A stretch of 25,078 bases of DNA from JAFDVJ01 sp964487505. GTDB taxonomy: Bacteria; Acidobacteriota; Blastocatellia; Pyrinomonadales; Pyrinomonadaceae. A model generated the notes under the pieces. The model was given only the letters and a program-made list of their open reading frames with translations, was not told where the DNA came from and made no database searches. Positions 16,270 through 24,089 of the stretch are shown in pieces (position 1 is the stretch's first letter; every line of letters begins with the position of its first letter). Both the position numbers and the translations under genes were made by a program. The stretch covers positions 1 to 25,078 of the forward strand of contig CAZARD010000064.1 of assembly GCA_964487505.1 (NCBI GenBank), written 5' to 3'.

Positions 16270-17286
16270 ATGACACAGAATAATCACTGGACAGACTTTC
16301 AAATGCCGAATCGTCTTGAGGTCGAGAAGGAAACCCTGACCGACCGCTATGGCAAGTTCTTTGCGCAGCCGTTTGAGCGCGGGTTCGGCACGACGATCGG
16401 AAATTCGCTCCGCCGCGCGCTGCTCTCGTCGATCGAAGGCGCGGCCATCACGGCTGTCAAGATCGAGGGTGTCGAGCACGAGTTCTCATCCATCAAGGGA
16501 GTTGTCGAGGATGCGACGGACGTCATTCTTAACCTCAAACAGGTTCCGATCACGCTGCACGGCGGCGAGGCGAAAACGCTCACGATCAGCAAGCAGGGCC
16601 CGGCCGAGGTGACGAGCGCCGATATCCAGACCGACGGCGACGTCGAGGTCCTGAACACCGATATCCACATCGCGACGGTCAGCGCGGGCGGCGAACTCAA
16701 CATCGAGATGCGCCTCAAGCACGGGCGCGGTTACGTGTCAGCCGAGATCAACAACGATGAAGACCTGTCGATCGGCTATATTCCGATCGATTCGGTCCAC
16801 ACGCCGATCAAGAAGGTCAATTACAACGTAGAGAAAACCCGCATGGGCTCGAACACGGAGTATGACAAGCTGACGATCGAGGTTTGGACCGACGGTTCCG
16901 TCAAGCCTGACGATTCGATCGGCCTCGCGGCCAAGATCGTCAAGGACCATATGGCGATCTTCATCAACTTCGAGGAAGAGGAAGAAGAATACAAGTACGA
17001 GGACATCGCGCGTCCGCCGCTTCTCCGCAACGATCTTCTCGACCGTTCGGTCGACGAACTCGAGCTGTCGGTCCGTTCCTACAATTGCCTGAAGAACGCC
17101 GATATCCGTTCGATTCGCGACCTGATCCGCCGGAGCGAGCGCGATATGCTGAACACGAAGAATTTCGGCAAGAAATCGCTGACCGAGATCAAGGACCTTC
17201 TGCACGGCATGGGACTCGATTTCGGAATGGACTTCGACGAGCAGGGGAACCCGATTCCGGGTTCGGGAGGCCGCGATATTGACTGA
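16270..17286 (+). CDS. rpoA: DNA-directed RNA polymerase subunit alpha
   Basis: Alpha dimerises to nucleate RNA polymerase assembly, and its C-terminal domain binds UP elements and activators. The 338-residue product has the N-terminal domain (GKFFAQPFERGFGTTIGNSLRRALLSS, about residues 28-54, and the GYIPIDSVHTPIKKVNYNVE region), an acidic linker (EEEEEEYKYED, about 236-246), and a C-terminal domain with the helix-hairpin-helix segment KNFGKKSLTEIKDLL. The tail after the CTD is Gly/Asp rich. No clear Shine-Dalgarno sequence is present. Its place between S4 and L17 is standard. Confidence 0.98.
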   Translation: MTQNNHWTDFQMPNRLEVEKETLTDRYGKFFAQPFERGFGTTIGNSLRRALLSSIEGAAITAVKIEGVEHEFSSIKGVVEDATDVILNLKQVPITLHGGEAKTLTISKQGPAEVTSADIQTDGDVEVLNTDIHIATVSAGGELNIEMRLKHGRGYVSAEINNDEDLSIGYIPIDSVHTPIKKVNYNVEKTRMGSNTEYDKLTIEVWTDGSVKPDDSIGLAAKIVKDHMAIFINFEEEEEEYKYEDIARPPLLRNDLLDRSVDELELSVRSYNCLKNADIRSIRDLIRRSERDMLNTKNFGKKSLTEIKDLLHGMGLDFGMDFDEQGNPIPGSGGRDID

Positions 17287-17362
17287 TCGAACGCTTTGAA
17301 CCGGCGGCACGGCGCATTCGGCGCGGCTTGGTCGGATCCTGAGCTCGATCCATAATGGGATT

Positions 17363-17866
17363 ATGAGACATCAAAAGGCACATCGGAAACTCGGACGCAC
17401 GACGGAGCACCGCATCTCGCTGCTCCGGAACTTGGCGACGTCCCTGATCAACGCCGAAAAGGAGTACATCATCACGACCGTTCCGAAGGCGAAGGAACTT
17501 CGCCCGTTCGTCGAAAAGGTCATCACCATCGCCCGCAAGGCGCAGACGCTGTCGGGCGACGACGCCCGCGCGCAGGAAGTCCATCTCCGGCGTCAGGCCG
17601 CACGGTTCTTCCACGCCGGCAACTCGCAGTTCAAGGAAGAGCAGAGCCGGTTCCGCGGCAAGAAGGGCGAACCGAAAGCGAAGATCGAGCGAACCGCGGG
17701 CGTCAAGGCTGTCCAGCGGTTGTTCGGCGAACTCGGCGTTCGTTACAAGGACCGCAACGGCGGCTACACACGCATCATCAAGATCGGCCGCCGGCAGGGC
17801 GACAACGCGGAACTCGCGGTGATCGAACTTGTCGACAATCCGCGCGAATTGGCGGCGAAAGGCTAA
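17363..17866 (+). CDS. rplQ: 50S ribosomal protein L17 (bL17) with internal insertion
   Basis: L17 is at the 50S surface near the exit tunnel. The first 75 residues (MRHQKAHRKLGRTTEHR, then TTVPKAKELRPFVEKVITIARK) and the last 55 (AVQRLFGELGVRYKDRNGGYTRIIKIGRRQGDNAELAVIELV) match the family. Between them, residues of roughly 82-112, FFHAGNSQFKEEQSRFRGKKGEPK and following, form an insertion, making 167 residues instead of the usual 115-130. The frame is intact. It ends the ribosomal series; accB follows after only 14 nt. Confidence 0.95.
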   Translation: MRHQKAHRKLGRTTEHRISLLRNLATSLINAEKEYIITTVPKAKELRPFVEKVITIARKAQTLSGDDARAQEVHLRRQAARFFHAGNSQFKEEQSRFRGKKGEPKAKIERTAGVKAVQRLFGELGVRYKDRNGGYTRIIKIGRRQGDNAELAVIELVDNPRELAAKG

Positions 17867-17880
17867 GAACGAGGTGAATT

Positions 17881-18441
17881 ATGAGCGATAAAGCGTCAAC
17901 CGCCAAAACTGAGCGATCATCGGGTGTCCGTGGCGCTAGAACCGCGCCGAAGAGATCCGGTCAGCAGGCGAAGGCGTCGCTCAATATGGATGAACTCCGC
18001 GAACTCGCGGAACTCGTGAACGAACACGGCTTCTCCGATTTCGAGTTCGAGAACGAGAACATCCGTGTCCGCTTGAGCAAGGCGGCCTTCGTTCAACCGG
18101 TTCAGGCCGTGCATCAGGTACCGGCAGTCGCTCCGCCGGCCGCCGCCGCGGTTTCTGCCGTGAAGCCGGAGACGCCCGCCGCCGATGTCGACCCCGACGC
18201 CGGACTGCACAAGATAACGTCCCCGATCGTCGGCACCTTCTACCGCGCGCCCGGTCCGGACAAGGACCCGTACGTTAGCGAGGGCGACAAGGTGAACGAT
18301 TCGACCGTCGTCTGTATAGTCGAGGCGATGAAGCTGATGAACGAGATCCAGGCCGAGACGAGCGGCGAGATCGTCCGGATCTATGTCGAGAACGGCCAGC
18401 CGGTCGAGTTCGGCCAGCCTCTTTTCGGGGTGAAAAGGTAA
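17881..18441 (+). CDS. accB: Biotin carboxyl carrier protein of acetyl-CoA carboxylase
   Basis: BCCP carries carboxybiotin between the biotin carboxylase and carboxyltransferase parts of acetyl-CoA carboxylase, the first step of fatty-acid synthesis. The 186-residue product has an N-terminal helical region (NMDELRELAELVNEHGFSDFEFENENIRVRL, about residues 35-65), an Ala/Pro/Val-rich flexible linker (about 70-105) and a C-terminal biotinyl domain. The biotin acceptor is K151 in EAMKLMNE, and the family thumb segment FYRAPGPDKDPYV is present. The first 30 residues are basic and unusual. GAGGTGA precedes the ATG. The 14-nt gap after rplQ, with no terminator, implies co-transcription with ribosomal genes. 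Confidence 0.97.
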   Translation: MSDKASTAKTERSSGVRGARTAPKRSGQQAKASLNMDELRELAELVNEHGFSDFEFENENIRVRLSKAAFVQPVQAVHQVPAVAPPAAAAVSAVKPETPAADVDPDAGLHKITSPIVGTFYRAPGPDKDPYVSEGDKVNDSTVVCIVEAMKLMNEIQAETSGEIVRIYVENGQPVEFGQPLFGVKR

Positions 18442-18451
18442 CAGTCTTAGA

Positions 18452-18518
18452 CCTTCGCCCGCTGGCTTTCCGTTCCGGACCGAATCCCGGTTCGGATCCG
18501 CGGGACGAAGGCCTTTTT
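18452..18518 (+). terminator. Terminator/attenuator-like structure between accB and accC
   Basis: CCTTCGCCCGC (18452-18462) pairs with GCGGGACGAAGG (18500-18511): 11 base pairs with one bulged A. An inner hairpin, CCGAA (18480-18484) with TTCGG (18491-18495), sits inside the loop. A run of five T (18514-18518) follows two bases later, and the accC start is at 18522. The only Shine-Dalgarno-like sequence before accC, GAAGG (18507-18511), lies in the 3' arm. The structure could therefore limit accC at both transcription and translation. Whether it is regulated is inference. Confidence 0.65.
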
Positions 18519-18521
18519 GTT

Positions 18522-19868
18522 GTGGAACGCGAAATCCGAAAAATTCTGATCGCGAACCGGGGCGAGATCGCCTGCCGGATCATCTGGACGTGCAAGGAAA
18601 TGGGCATTCGTACGGTGGCCGTCCATTCGACGGCCGACCGCGATGCGCTCCACGTCAAATTCGCGGACGAAGCGGTCTGCATCGGCAATCCGCCGTCGGC
18701 TGAAAGCTATCTCAATATCCCCGCGATCATCAGCGCCGCCGAGATCACCAACGTCGATGCGATCCATCCGGGCTACGGCTTTCTCGCCGAGTCCGAGACG
18801 TTCGCCAAGATCTGCGAGGACTGCAACATCAAGTTCATCGGCCCGAAACCGCACGTCATCGGGATGATGGGCGACAAGGTCGAAGCGCGGCGGACGATGA
18901 TGGCGGCCGGGGTGCCGATCCTTCCGGGATCGCCCGATCCGATCGAATCCGCCGACGAGGCGATGAGGCTCGCGAAGGAGATCGGTTTTCCGGTCATCAT
19001 CAAAGCGGCGGCAGGCGGCGGCGGGCGCGGAATGCGTATCGTCCGCAAGGAATCGGAACTTGCCGGGAATCTCGAACTTGCGCAATCCGAGGCGCTCGCC
19101 GCGTTCAAGAACGGCGCGGTGTACATCGAGCGTTACATCGAGCGTCCCCGGCATATCGAGATCCAGGTGCTGGCCGACGAGCACGGCAACTGCATCCATC
19201 TTGGAGAGCGCGAGTGCTCGATTCAGCGGCGGCATCAGAAACTGCTCGAAGAAGCGCCGTCTGCGGCGATCTCGAAGGAACTCCGCGAACGGATGGGCGC
19301 GGTCGCGGTCAAGGCCTGTAAGGAGATCGGCTATTCAAGCGCCGGAACGTTCGAGTTCCTGCTCGACGAGGACGGTTCGTTCTATTTTATGGAAATGAAC
19401 ACGCGCGTCCAGGTCGAGCATCCGGTCACCGAGATGGTGACCGTGGTCGATATCGTCCGCAACCAGATCCGCATTGCGCGCGGCGAGAAACTCGGTTTCA
19501 CGCAGGATGAGATCGAGATCTTCGGGCATTCGATCGAATGTCGGATCAACGCCGAGGATCCGGAAAAATTCACTCCGAGCCCCGGCAAGATCACCGGTCT
19601 CAACATTCCGGGAGGCCCGGGCGTGCGTGTCGATACCGCTGTTTATCCGGGTTATGTCGTGCCGCCGTATTACGATTCGATGATCGCGAAACTGATCGTC
19701 CACGCACGCACGCGCGAAGCGGCGATCGCGCGGATGCGGCGCGCGCTCGAAGCGATGGTGGTCGAGGGCATCAAAACGACGATCCCGCTCCACCTTAAGA
19801 TCATGAACGACGAGAAGTTTCAAAAAGGAGAATTTTCGACGAAGTTCATGGAGGAATTCGGCAAATGA
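18522..19868 (+). CDS. accC: Biotin carboxylase subunit of acetyl-CoA carboxylase
   Basis: AccC uses ATP and bicarbonate to carboxylate biotin on AccB. The 448-residue product has the three family domains: the N-terminal biotin-carboxylase fold (KILIANRGEIACRI, residues 7-20, and HPGYGFLAE), an ATP-grasp domain with K119, K161, the glycine-rich loop GGGGRGM (165-171), H211, E278 and E291, N293, R295 and E299 in the EMNTRVQVEHPVTE motif, and the C-terminal domain with R341. The start is a GTG; no ATG lies nearby and the family N-terminus begins within a few residues. The T-tract of the preceding terminator-like structure ends 4 nt before it. Confidence 0.97.
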   Translation: MEREIRKILIANRGEIACRIIWTCKEMGIRTVAVHSTADRDALHVKFADEAVCIGNPPSAESYLNIPAIISAAEITNVDAIHPGYGFLAESETFAKICEDCNIKFIGPKPHVIGMMGDKVEARRTMMAAGVPILPGSPDPIESADEAMRLAKEIGFPVIIKAAAGGGGRGMRIVRKESELAGNLELAQSEALAAFKNGAVYIERYIERPRHIEIQVLADEHGNCIHLGERECSIQRRHQKLLEEAPSAAISKELRERMGAVAVKACKEIGYSSAGTFEFLLDEDGSFYFMEMNTRVQVEHPVTEMVTVVDIVRNQIRIARGEKLGFTQDEIEIFGHSIECRINAEDPEKFTPSPGKITGLNIPGGPGVRVDTAVYPGYVVPPYYDSMIAKLIVHARTREAAIARMRRALEAMVVEGIKTTIPLHLKIMNDEKFQKGEFSTKFMEEFGK

Positions 19869-19891
19869 CGGCCTCCGGCTGGTCGGCCTAC

Positions 19892-19914
19892 TGCCGGTTG
19901 ACAATCAACCGGCA
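19892..19914 (+). other. Perfect hairpin after accC
   Basis: TGCCGGTTGA (19892-19901) and TCAACCGGCA (19905-19914) are exact reverse complements around a CAA loop. AAAATC follows, so the T-tract of an intrinsic terminator on this strand is absent. It may mark the 3' end of the accBC message or protect it, but this is uncertain. Confidence 0.55.
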
Positions 19915-19926
19915 AAAATCAACAAT
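19898..19926 (+). promoter_or_regulatory. Candidate promoter for rpsO-pnp
   Basis: TTGACA (19898-19903) is a perfect -35 hexamer; 17 nt later AACAAT (19921-19926) matches the -10 consensus at 4 of 6 positions. It overlaps the hairpin at 19892-19914. It would give an rpsO leader of roughly 80 nt. Sequence match only. Confidence 0.4.
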
Positions 19927-19942
19927 TAAGAGTTAAATTTTC

Positions 19943-19974
19943 GCGGTTACCGGGCAAACGTCCGGAGTTACTGC
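19943..19974 (+). promoter_or_regulatory. Candidate rpsO leader stem-loop and displaced ribosome-binding site
   Basis: GCGGTTAC (19943-19950) can pair with GTTACTGC (19967-19974) with one mismatch and one G-U pair, and CGG (19951-19953) with CCG (19962-19964) inside. Just downstream, AAGGAGAGG (19981-19989) is a good Shine-Dalgarno sequence, but it lies 22 nt before the rpsO ATG, too far for direct use unless the leader folds. S15 is known to repress its own mRNA in several bacteria through varied leader structures, so this is a reasonable place to look. Confidence 0.35.
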
Positions 19975-20011
19975 GGCCACAAGGAGAGGCTATTTTTAGC
20001 GTTATAAGATA

Positions 20012-20281
20012 ATGTCTACGGCAACTGAAACAAAAGCCAAGATCGTTGGCGACTTCAAAACACATACATCGGATACGGGTTCGTCGCAGGTCCAGGTCGC
20101 GCTTTTGACCGAGCGCATCAAGGAACTGACCGAGCATTTCAAGATTCACAAGAAGGATCACCATTCGCGTCGGGGACTGCTGAAAATGGTCTCGCGACGG
20201 CGCAAGCTCCTCGATTATCTCAAGCGTCGTGACATCAACGAATATCACGCGCTGATCGAGCGGCTTGGTTTGAGAAGGTAG
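20012..20281 (+). CDS. rpsO: 30S ribosomal protein S15 (uS15)
   Basis: S15 binds 16S rRNA in the 30S platform and forms bridge B4. The 89-residue product is of exact family length, with the FKTHTSDTGSSQVQVALLTERI segment, the EHFKIHKKDHHSRRGLLKMVSRRRKLLDYLKRRD core and the ending RYHALIERLGLRR-type helix (here EYHALIERLGLRR). The ATG at 20012 has no adjacent Shine-Dalgarno sequence; the nearest lies 22 nt upstream. It is followed by pnp, the widespread rpsO-pnp arrangement. Confidence 0.98.
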   Translation: MSTATETKAKIVGDFKTHTSDTGSSQVQVALLTERIKELTEHFKIHKKDHHSRRGLLKMVSRRRKLLDYLKRRDINEYHALIERLGLRR

Positions 20282-20334
20282 TTTTTTCATTGGAAAGAAA
20301 CGGCAGGGTCACGGGTTCGTTGTTTCCCGGCGCC

Positions 20335-20468
20335 GCGGCGGATTGAAGATCGCCGCTCTGTCGTTTCAGAGATTGACGGCTTCGAGTCAATTTCAGAAGG
20401 TTCTCTCGAAGAATTTTCCACGGGTTGCTGAACGTGACAGCCCCTTTGGTCCGTGGAGAAAGAGAACC
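20335..20468 (+). ncRNA. Highly structured rpsO-pnp intergenic RNA region
   Basis: The 266-nt spacer holds a series of stems: GCGGC plus GAT (20335-20343, one bulge) with ATCGCCGC (20349-20356); CTCTG (20356-20360) with CAGAG (20367-20371); TTGAC (20373-20377) with GTCAA (20386-20390). A larger compound stem follows: GGTTCTCT (20399-20406) with AGAGAACC (20461-20468), TCCACGG (20417-20423) with CCGTGGA (20451-20457), and GCTG (20427-20430) with CAGC (20438-20441). In Escherichia coli the same spacer has an RNase III-processed stem through which PNPase controls its own mRNA. A similar role here is an inference from location and fold only. Confidence 0.5.
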
Positions 20469-20489
20469 GCTCGTTGAATCTGGTTCAAT

Positions 20490-20530
20490 AGCGGCAGGGC
20501 TTCACGGCACAGTACCTGCCGCTTTTTGTT
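20490..20530 (+). terminator. Intrinsic terminator between rpsO and pnp
   Basis: AGCGGCAGG (20490-20498) is the exact reverse complement of CCTGCCGCT (20515-20523), with a 16-nt loop, followed by TTTTTGTTT. It looks like a standard rho-independent terminator, placed 18-25 nt before the pnp ATG, so pnp would need read-through, or the hairpin would act as a leader attenuator. Confidence 0.75.
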
Positions 20531-20547
20531 TATAAGGAAAAGCAGAA

Positions 20548-22662
<2,115 letters not shown>

Positions 22663-22670
22663 ACCGAAAG

Positions 22671-22938
22671 AGTGCAAAGTGCAAAGTGCATAGTGCACAG
22701 TGCAAAGTGCAAAGTGCCAAAGTGCAAAGTGCCAAAGTGCACAGTGCATAGTGCAAAGTGCAAAGTGCCAAAGTGCAAAGTGCCAAAGTGCACAGTGCAT
22801 AGTGNNNNNNNNNNNNNNNNNNNNNNNNNNNNNNNNNNNNNNNNNNNNNNNNNNNNNNNNNNNNNNNNNNNNNNNNNNNNNNNNNNNNNNNNNNNNNNNN
22901 NNNNAGTGCCAAAGTGCACAGTGCATAGTGCATAGTGC
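22671..22938. repeat. AGTGCAA heptamer array with 51-nt higher-order repeat
   Basis: From 22671 the sequence is an unbroken series of 7- and 8-nt words (AGTGCAA, AGTGCAT, AGTGCAC, AGTGCCAA), starting 9 nt after the pnp stop. A higher-order unit of 51 nt, seven words in the order of sizes 7-7-8-7-8-7-7, occurs twice without any change (22699-22749 and 22750-22800). The series then runs into an N gap (22805-22904) and resumes to about 22938. There are no spacers as in CRISPR. The gap shows that the assembler could not resolve the array, which is probably longer than shown. Confidence 0.93.
22805..22904. other. Assembly gap of exactly 100 N inside the repeat array
   Basis: A run of exactly 100 unknown bases, flanked on both sides by the same AGTGC-type words. 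True length unknown. Confidence 0.97.
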
Positions 22939-22945
22939 CCGAAAC

Positions 22946-22979
22946 AAAAGCGGATAGTGCAGGGCACTATCCGCTTTTT
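22946..22979 (+). terminator. Intrinsic terminator downstream of pnp
   Basis: AAAAGCGGATAGTGC (22946-22960) and GCACTATCCGCTTTT (22964-22978) are perfect complements (15 bp) around an AGG loop, and the T-run 22975-22979 ends the structure. It is a strong rho-independent terminator, also usable in the opposite direction because A residues precede it. The stem contains the same ATAGTGC word as the adjacent array. Confidence 0.85.
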
Positions 22980-23114
22980 CATCAAGTTTCATTGAAATTT
23001 GCAGAGTGTAACGTTTTCTGTGTAAGTGTCCAGATGGCCTAGAATGGAGGCGAGATGGGCGGGAGAAGAAGAGAACGGGACGGATCGGATGAGTTGGTGA
23101 AGGTGAAGAATCTC

Positions 23115-23165
23115 CACTCTGCACTATACACTCTGCGTTATGCACTATGCACTTGCACTATCCGC
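23115..23165. repeat. Reverse-sense AGTGC heptamer array
   Basis: The words CACTCTG, CACTATA, CACTCTG, CGTTATG, CACTATG, CACTTG and CACTATCCGC follow one another. They are the reverse complement of the AGTGCAT-type words after pnp, so the two arrays form a long inverted repeat with the pnp terminator between them. GCACTATCCGC (23155-23165) also repeats exactly the 3' arm of that terminator (22964-22974). Confidence 0.8.
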
Positions 23166-23305
23166 GTTGCAAAAAAACTTCAGCCATTTTTGGAATCCCC
23201 ACGGCATTGGAACTTCTTTCCTGTGAATCGCAAAGAAATTAGTTGGATTCGGGGAAAAAAGGCGGTTGAAAGGAACTTTTCCGGGATGCATTTGCCCTGC
23301 GTTTT

Positions 23306-23314
23306 TGGTATAGT
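23306..23314 (+). promoter_or_regulatory. Candidate extended -10 promoter for the PEP-CTERM gene
   Basis: TGGTATAGT (23306-23314) matches an extended -10 element (TG, one base, then TATAGT, 5 of 6 to TATAAT). No good -35 hexamer is seen upstream. Transcription would start near 23321, about 87 nt before the ATG at 23408. Sequence match only. Confidence 0.4.
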
Positions 23315-23407
23315 TGCCCGCAAGCCCCAAACTTTACTCTGTTTCCGCAAGTGTCGTGCCGACTTGCGCAGTTCGATCCGAGCCAACGGACCGACAAGGT
23401 ATTAGCA

Positions 23408-24040
23408 ATGAAAAACATCAATTTCAGATCTGTTCTGGCGGCGTTCTGTTTGACGTCATTTCTGGCGTTCACATTTCCGGCGATGGCGGCGCCGGTGAAA
23501 TTCAAACAGGTCGTCCAAGTGGTCAACGTCAAAGCCGGAAAGGCGCGAACGGGCGCGTTCTCGCAGCTTCGCCTCGCGAACGACGTCAGCTCGGCGACGC
23601 CGGACGGCGACGACGACACGACTCAGAAGTCGCAGGCTCCGCAGGACGATCGCGTCATCCGGACGACGGAATCGAATATCGTCCGCGACGAGGTTTGCGA
23701 TTGCGAAGACGTTGTGGTCAAGAAGCGCGGCTTTCCGAAGTGGGCATTGCTCGGGCTAGCAGCCATCCCGATCGCGATAATCCTGACGCGTGACGGCGAC
23801 AAGACCCCGACGCCGACGCCGACGCCGACCGGAACGCCGACGCAGACCCCGACGCAGACGCCGACACCGACGCCGACGCCGACGCCAACGCCGACGCCGA
23901 CGCCAACGCCGACGCCGACTCCGGAACCGGTTCCTGAGCCGATGACGATCCTTCTGTTCGGCACTGGCCTTGCCGGTATCGGACTTGCGGCACGCCGGAA
24001 ATTCGGGAAAAAGAAGGATTCGGAAACAGAAGTAGAATAG
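23408..24040 (+). CDS. PEP-CTERM sorting-domain protein with Thr-Pro linker
   Basis: This is a 210-residue exported protein of unknown function. Residues 1-28 are a signal peptide (MKNINFR, hydrophobic core, AMAA cleavage site). The mature part has a polar Asp-rich region, a CDC pair (C97, C99), a hydrophobic segment at about 111-127 (WALLGLAAIPIAIILT), a Thr-Pro repeat linker at about 133-172 with two Gln interruptions, and a C-terminal PEP-CTERM signal: VPEP at 175-178, a transmembrane helix 179-195 and a basic RRK cluster. PEP-CTERM proteins are handled by an exosortase and often linked to exopolysaccharide or surface layers; that role is family knowledge. The ATG at 23408 fits the signal peptide, with AAGG upstream. 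Confidence 0.9.
   Translation: MKNINFRSVLAAFCLTSFLAFTFPAMAAPVKFKQVVQVVNVKAGKARTGAFSQLRLANDVSSATPDGDDDTTQKSQAPQDDRVIRTTESNIVRDEVCDCEDVVVKKRGFPKWALLGLAAIPIAIILTRDGDKTPTPTPTPTGTPTQTPTQTPTPTPTPTPTPTPTPTPTPTPEPVPEPMTILLFGTGLAGIGLAARRKFGKKKDSETEVE
23812..23925. repeat. CCGACG hexanucleotide repeat encoding Thr-Pro units
   Basis: The DNA for the linker consists of about 20 in-frame hexamers of the CCGACG type with a few synonymous or Gln-coding variants (CAGACC, CCAACG). Slippage by whole units would alter linker length without breaking the frame. Confidence 0.85.
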
Positions 24041-24089
24041 AAATCGAGCGACGAGGTCCGGCGTGCGCGTCGGGCCAGAGGAAAAGACA

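Larger units (their letters stand above)
22980..23407. other. Non-coding region between pnp and the PEP-CTERM gene
   Basis: No convincing gene is seen in these 428 nt on either strand; the open frames translate repeat words or have no coding character. It contains a 10-bp inverted repeat, GCAGAGTGTA (23001-23010) with TACACTCTGC (23127-23136), the reverse-sense heptamer array described separately, and a candidate promoter before the PEP-CTERM gene. The rest (about 23170-23300) is A/T-richer than the coding regions and shows nothing I can name. Confidence 0.7.

Noticed and set aside
22671..22938. CRISPR array
   Set aside because: The words are 7-8 nt and directly adjacent, without unique spacers, and no cas genes are present.
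22671..22957. Repeat-derived small proteins on both strands in the AGTGC array
   Set aside because: Seven-nt words give a repeating peptide in several frames simply by composition; no start signals or coding character.
23150..23172. Sigma-54-type promoter (TTGCAC and TTGCA words) before the PEP-CTERM gene
   Set aside because: The spacing between the two elements is longer than the fixed distance of -24/-12 promoters, and the words belong to the repeat array.
23055..23405. 116-codon + strand open frame in the non-coding region
   Set aside because: Part of it translates the reverse heptamer array, it has no domain or signal pattern, and it overlaps the promoter region of the PEP-CTERM gene.
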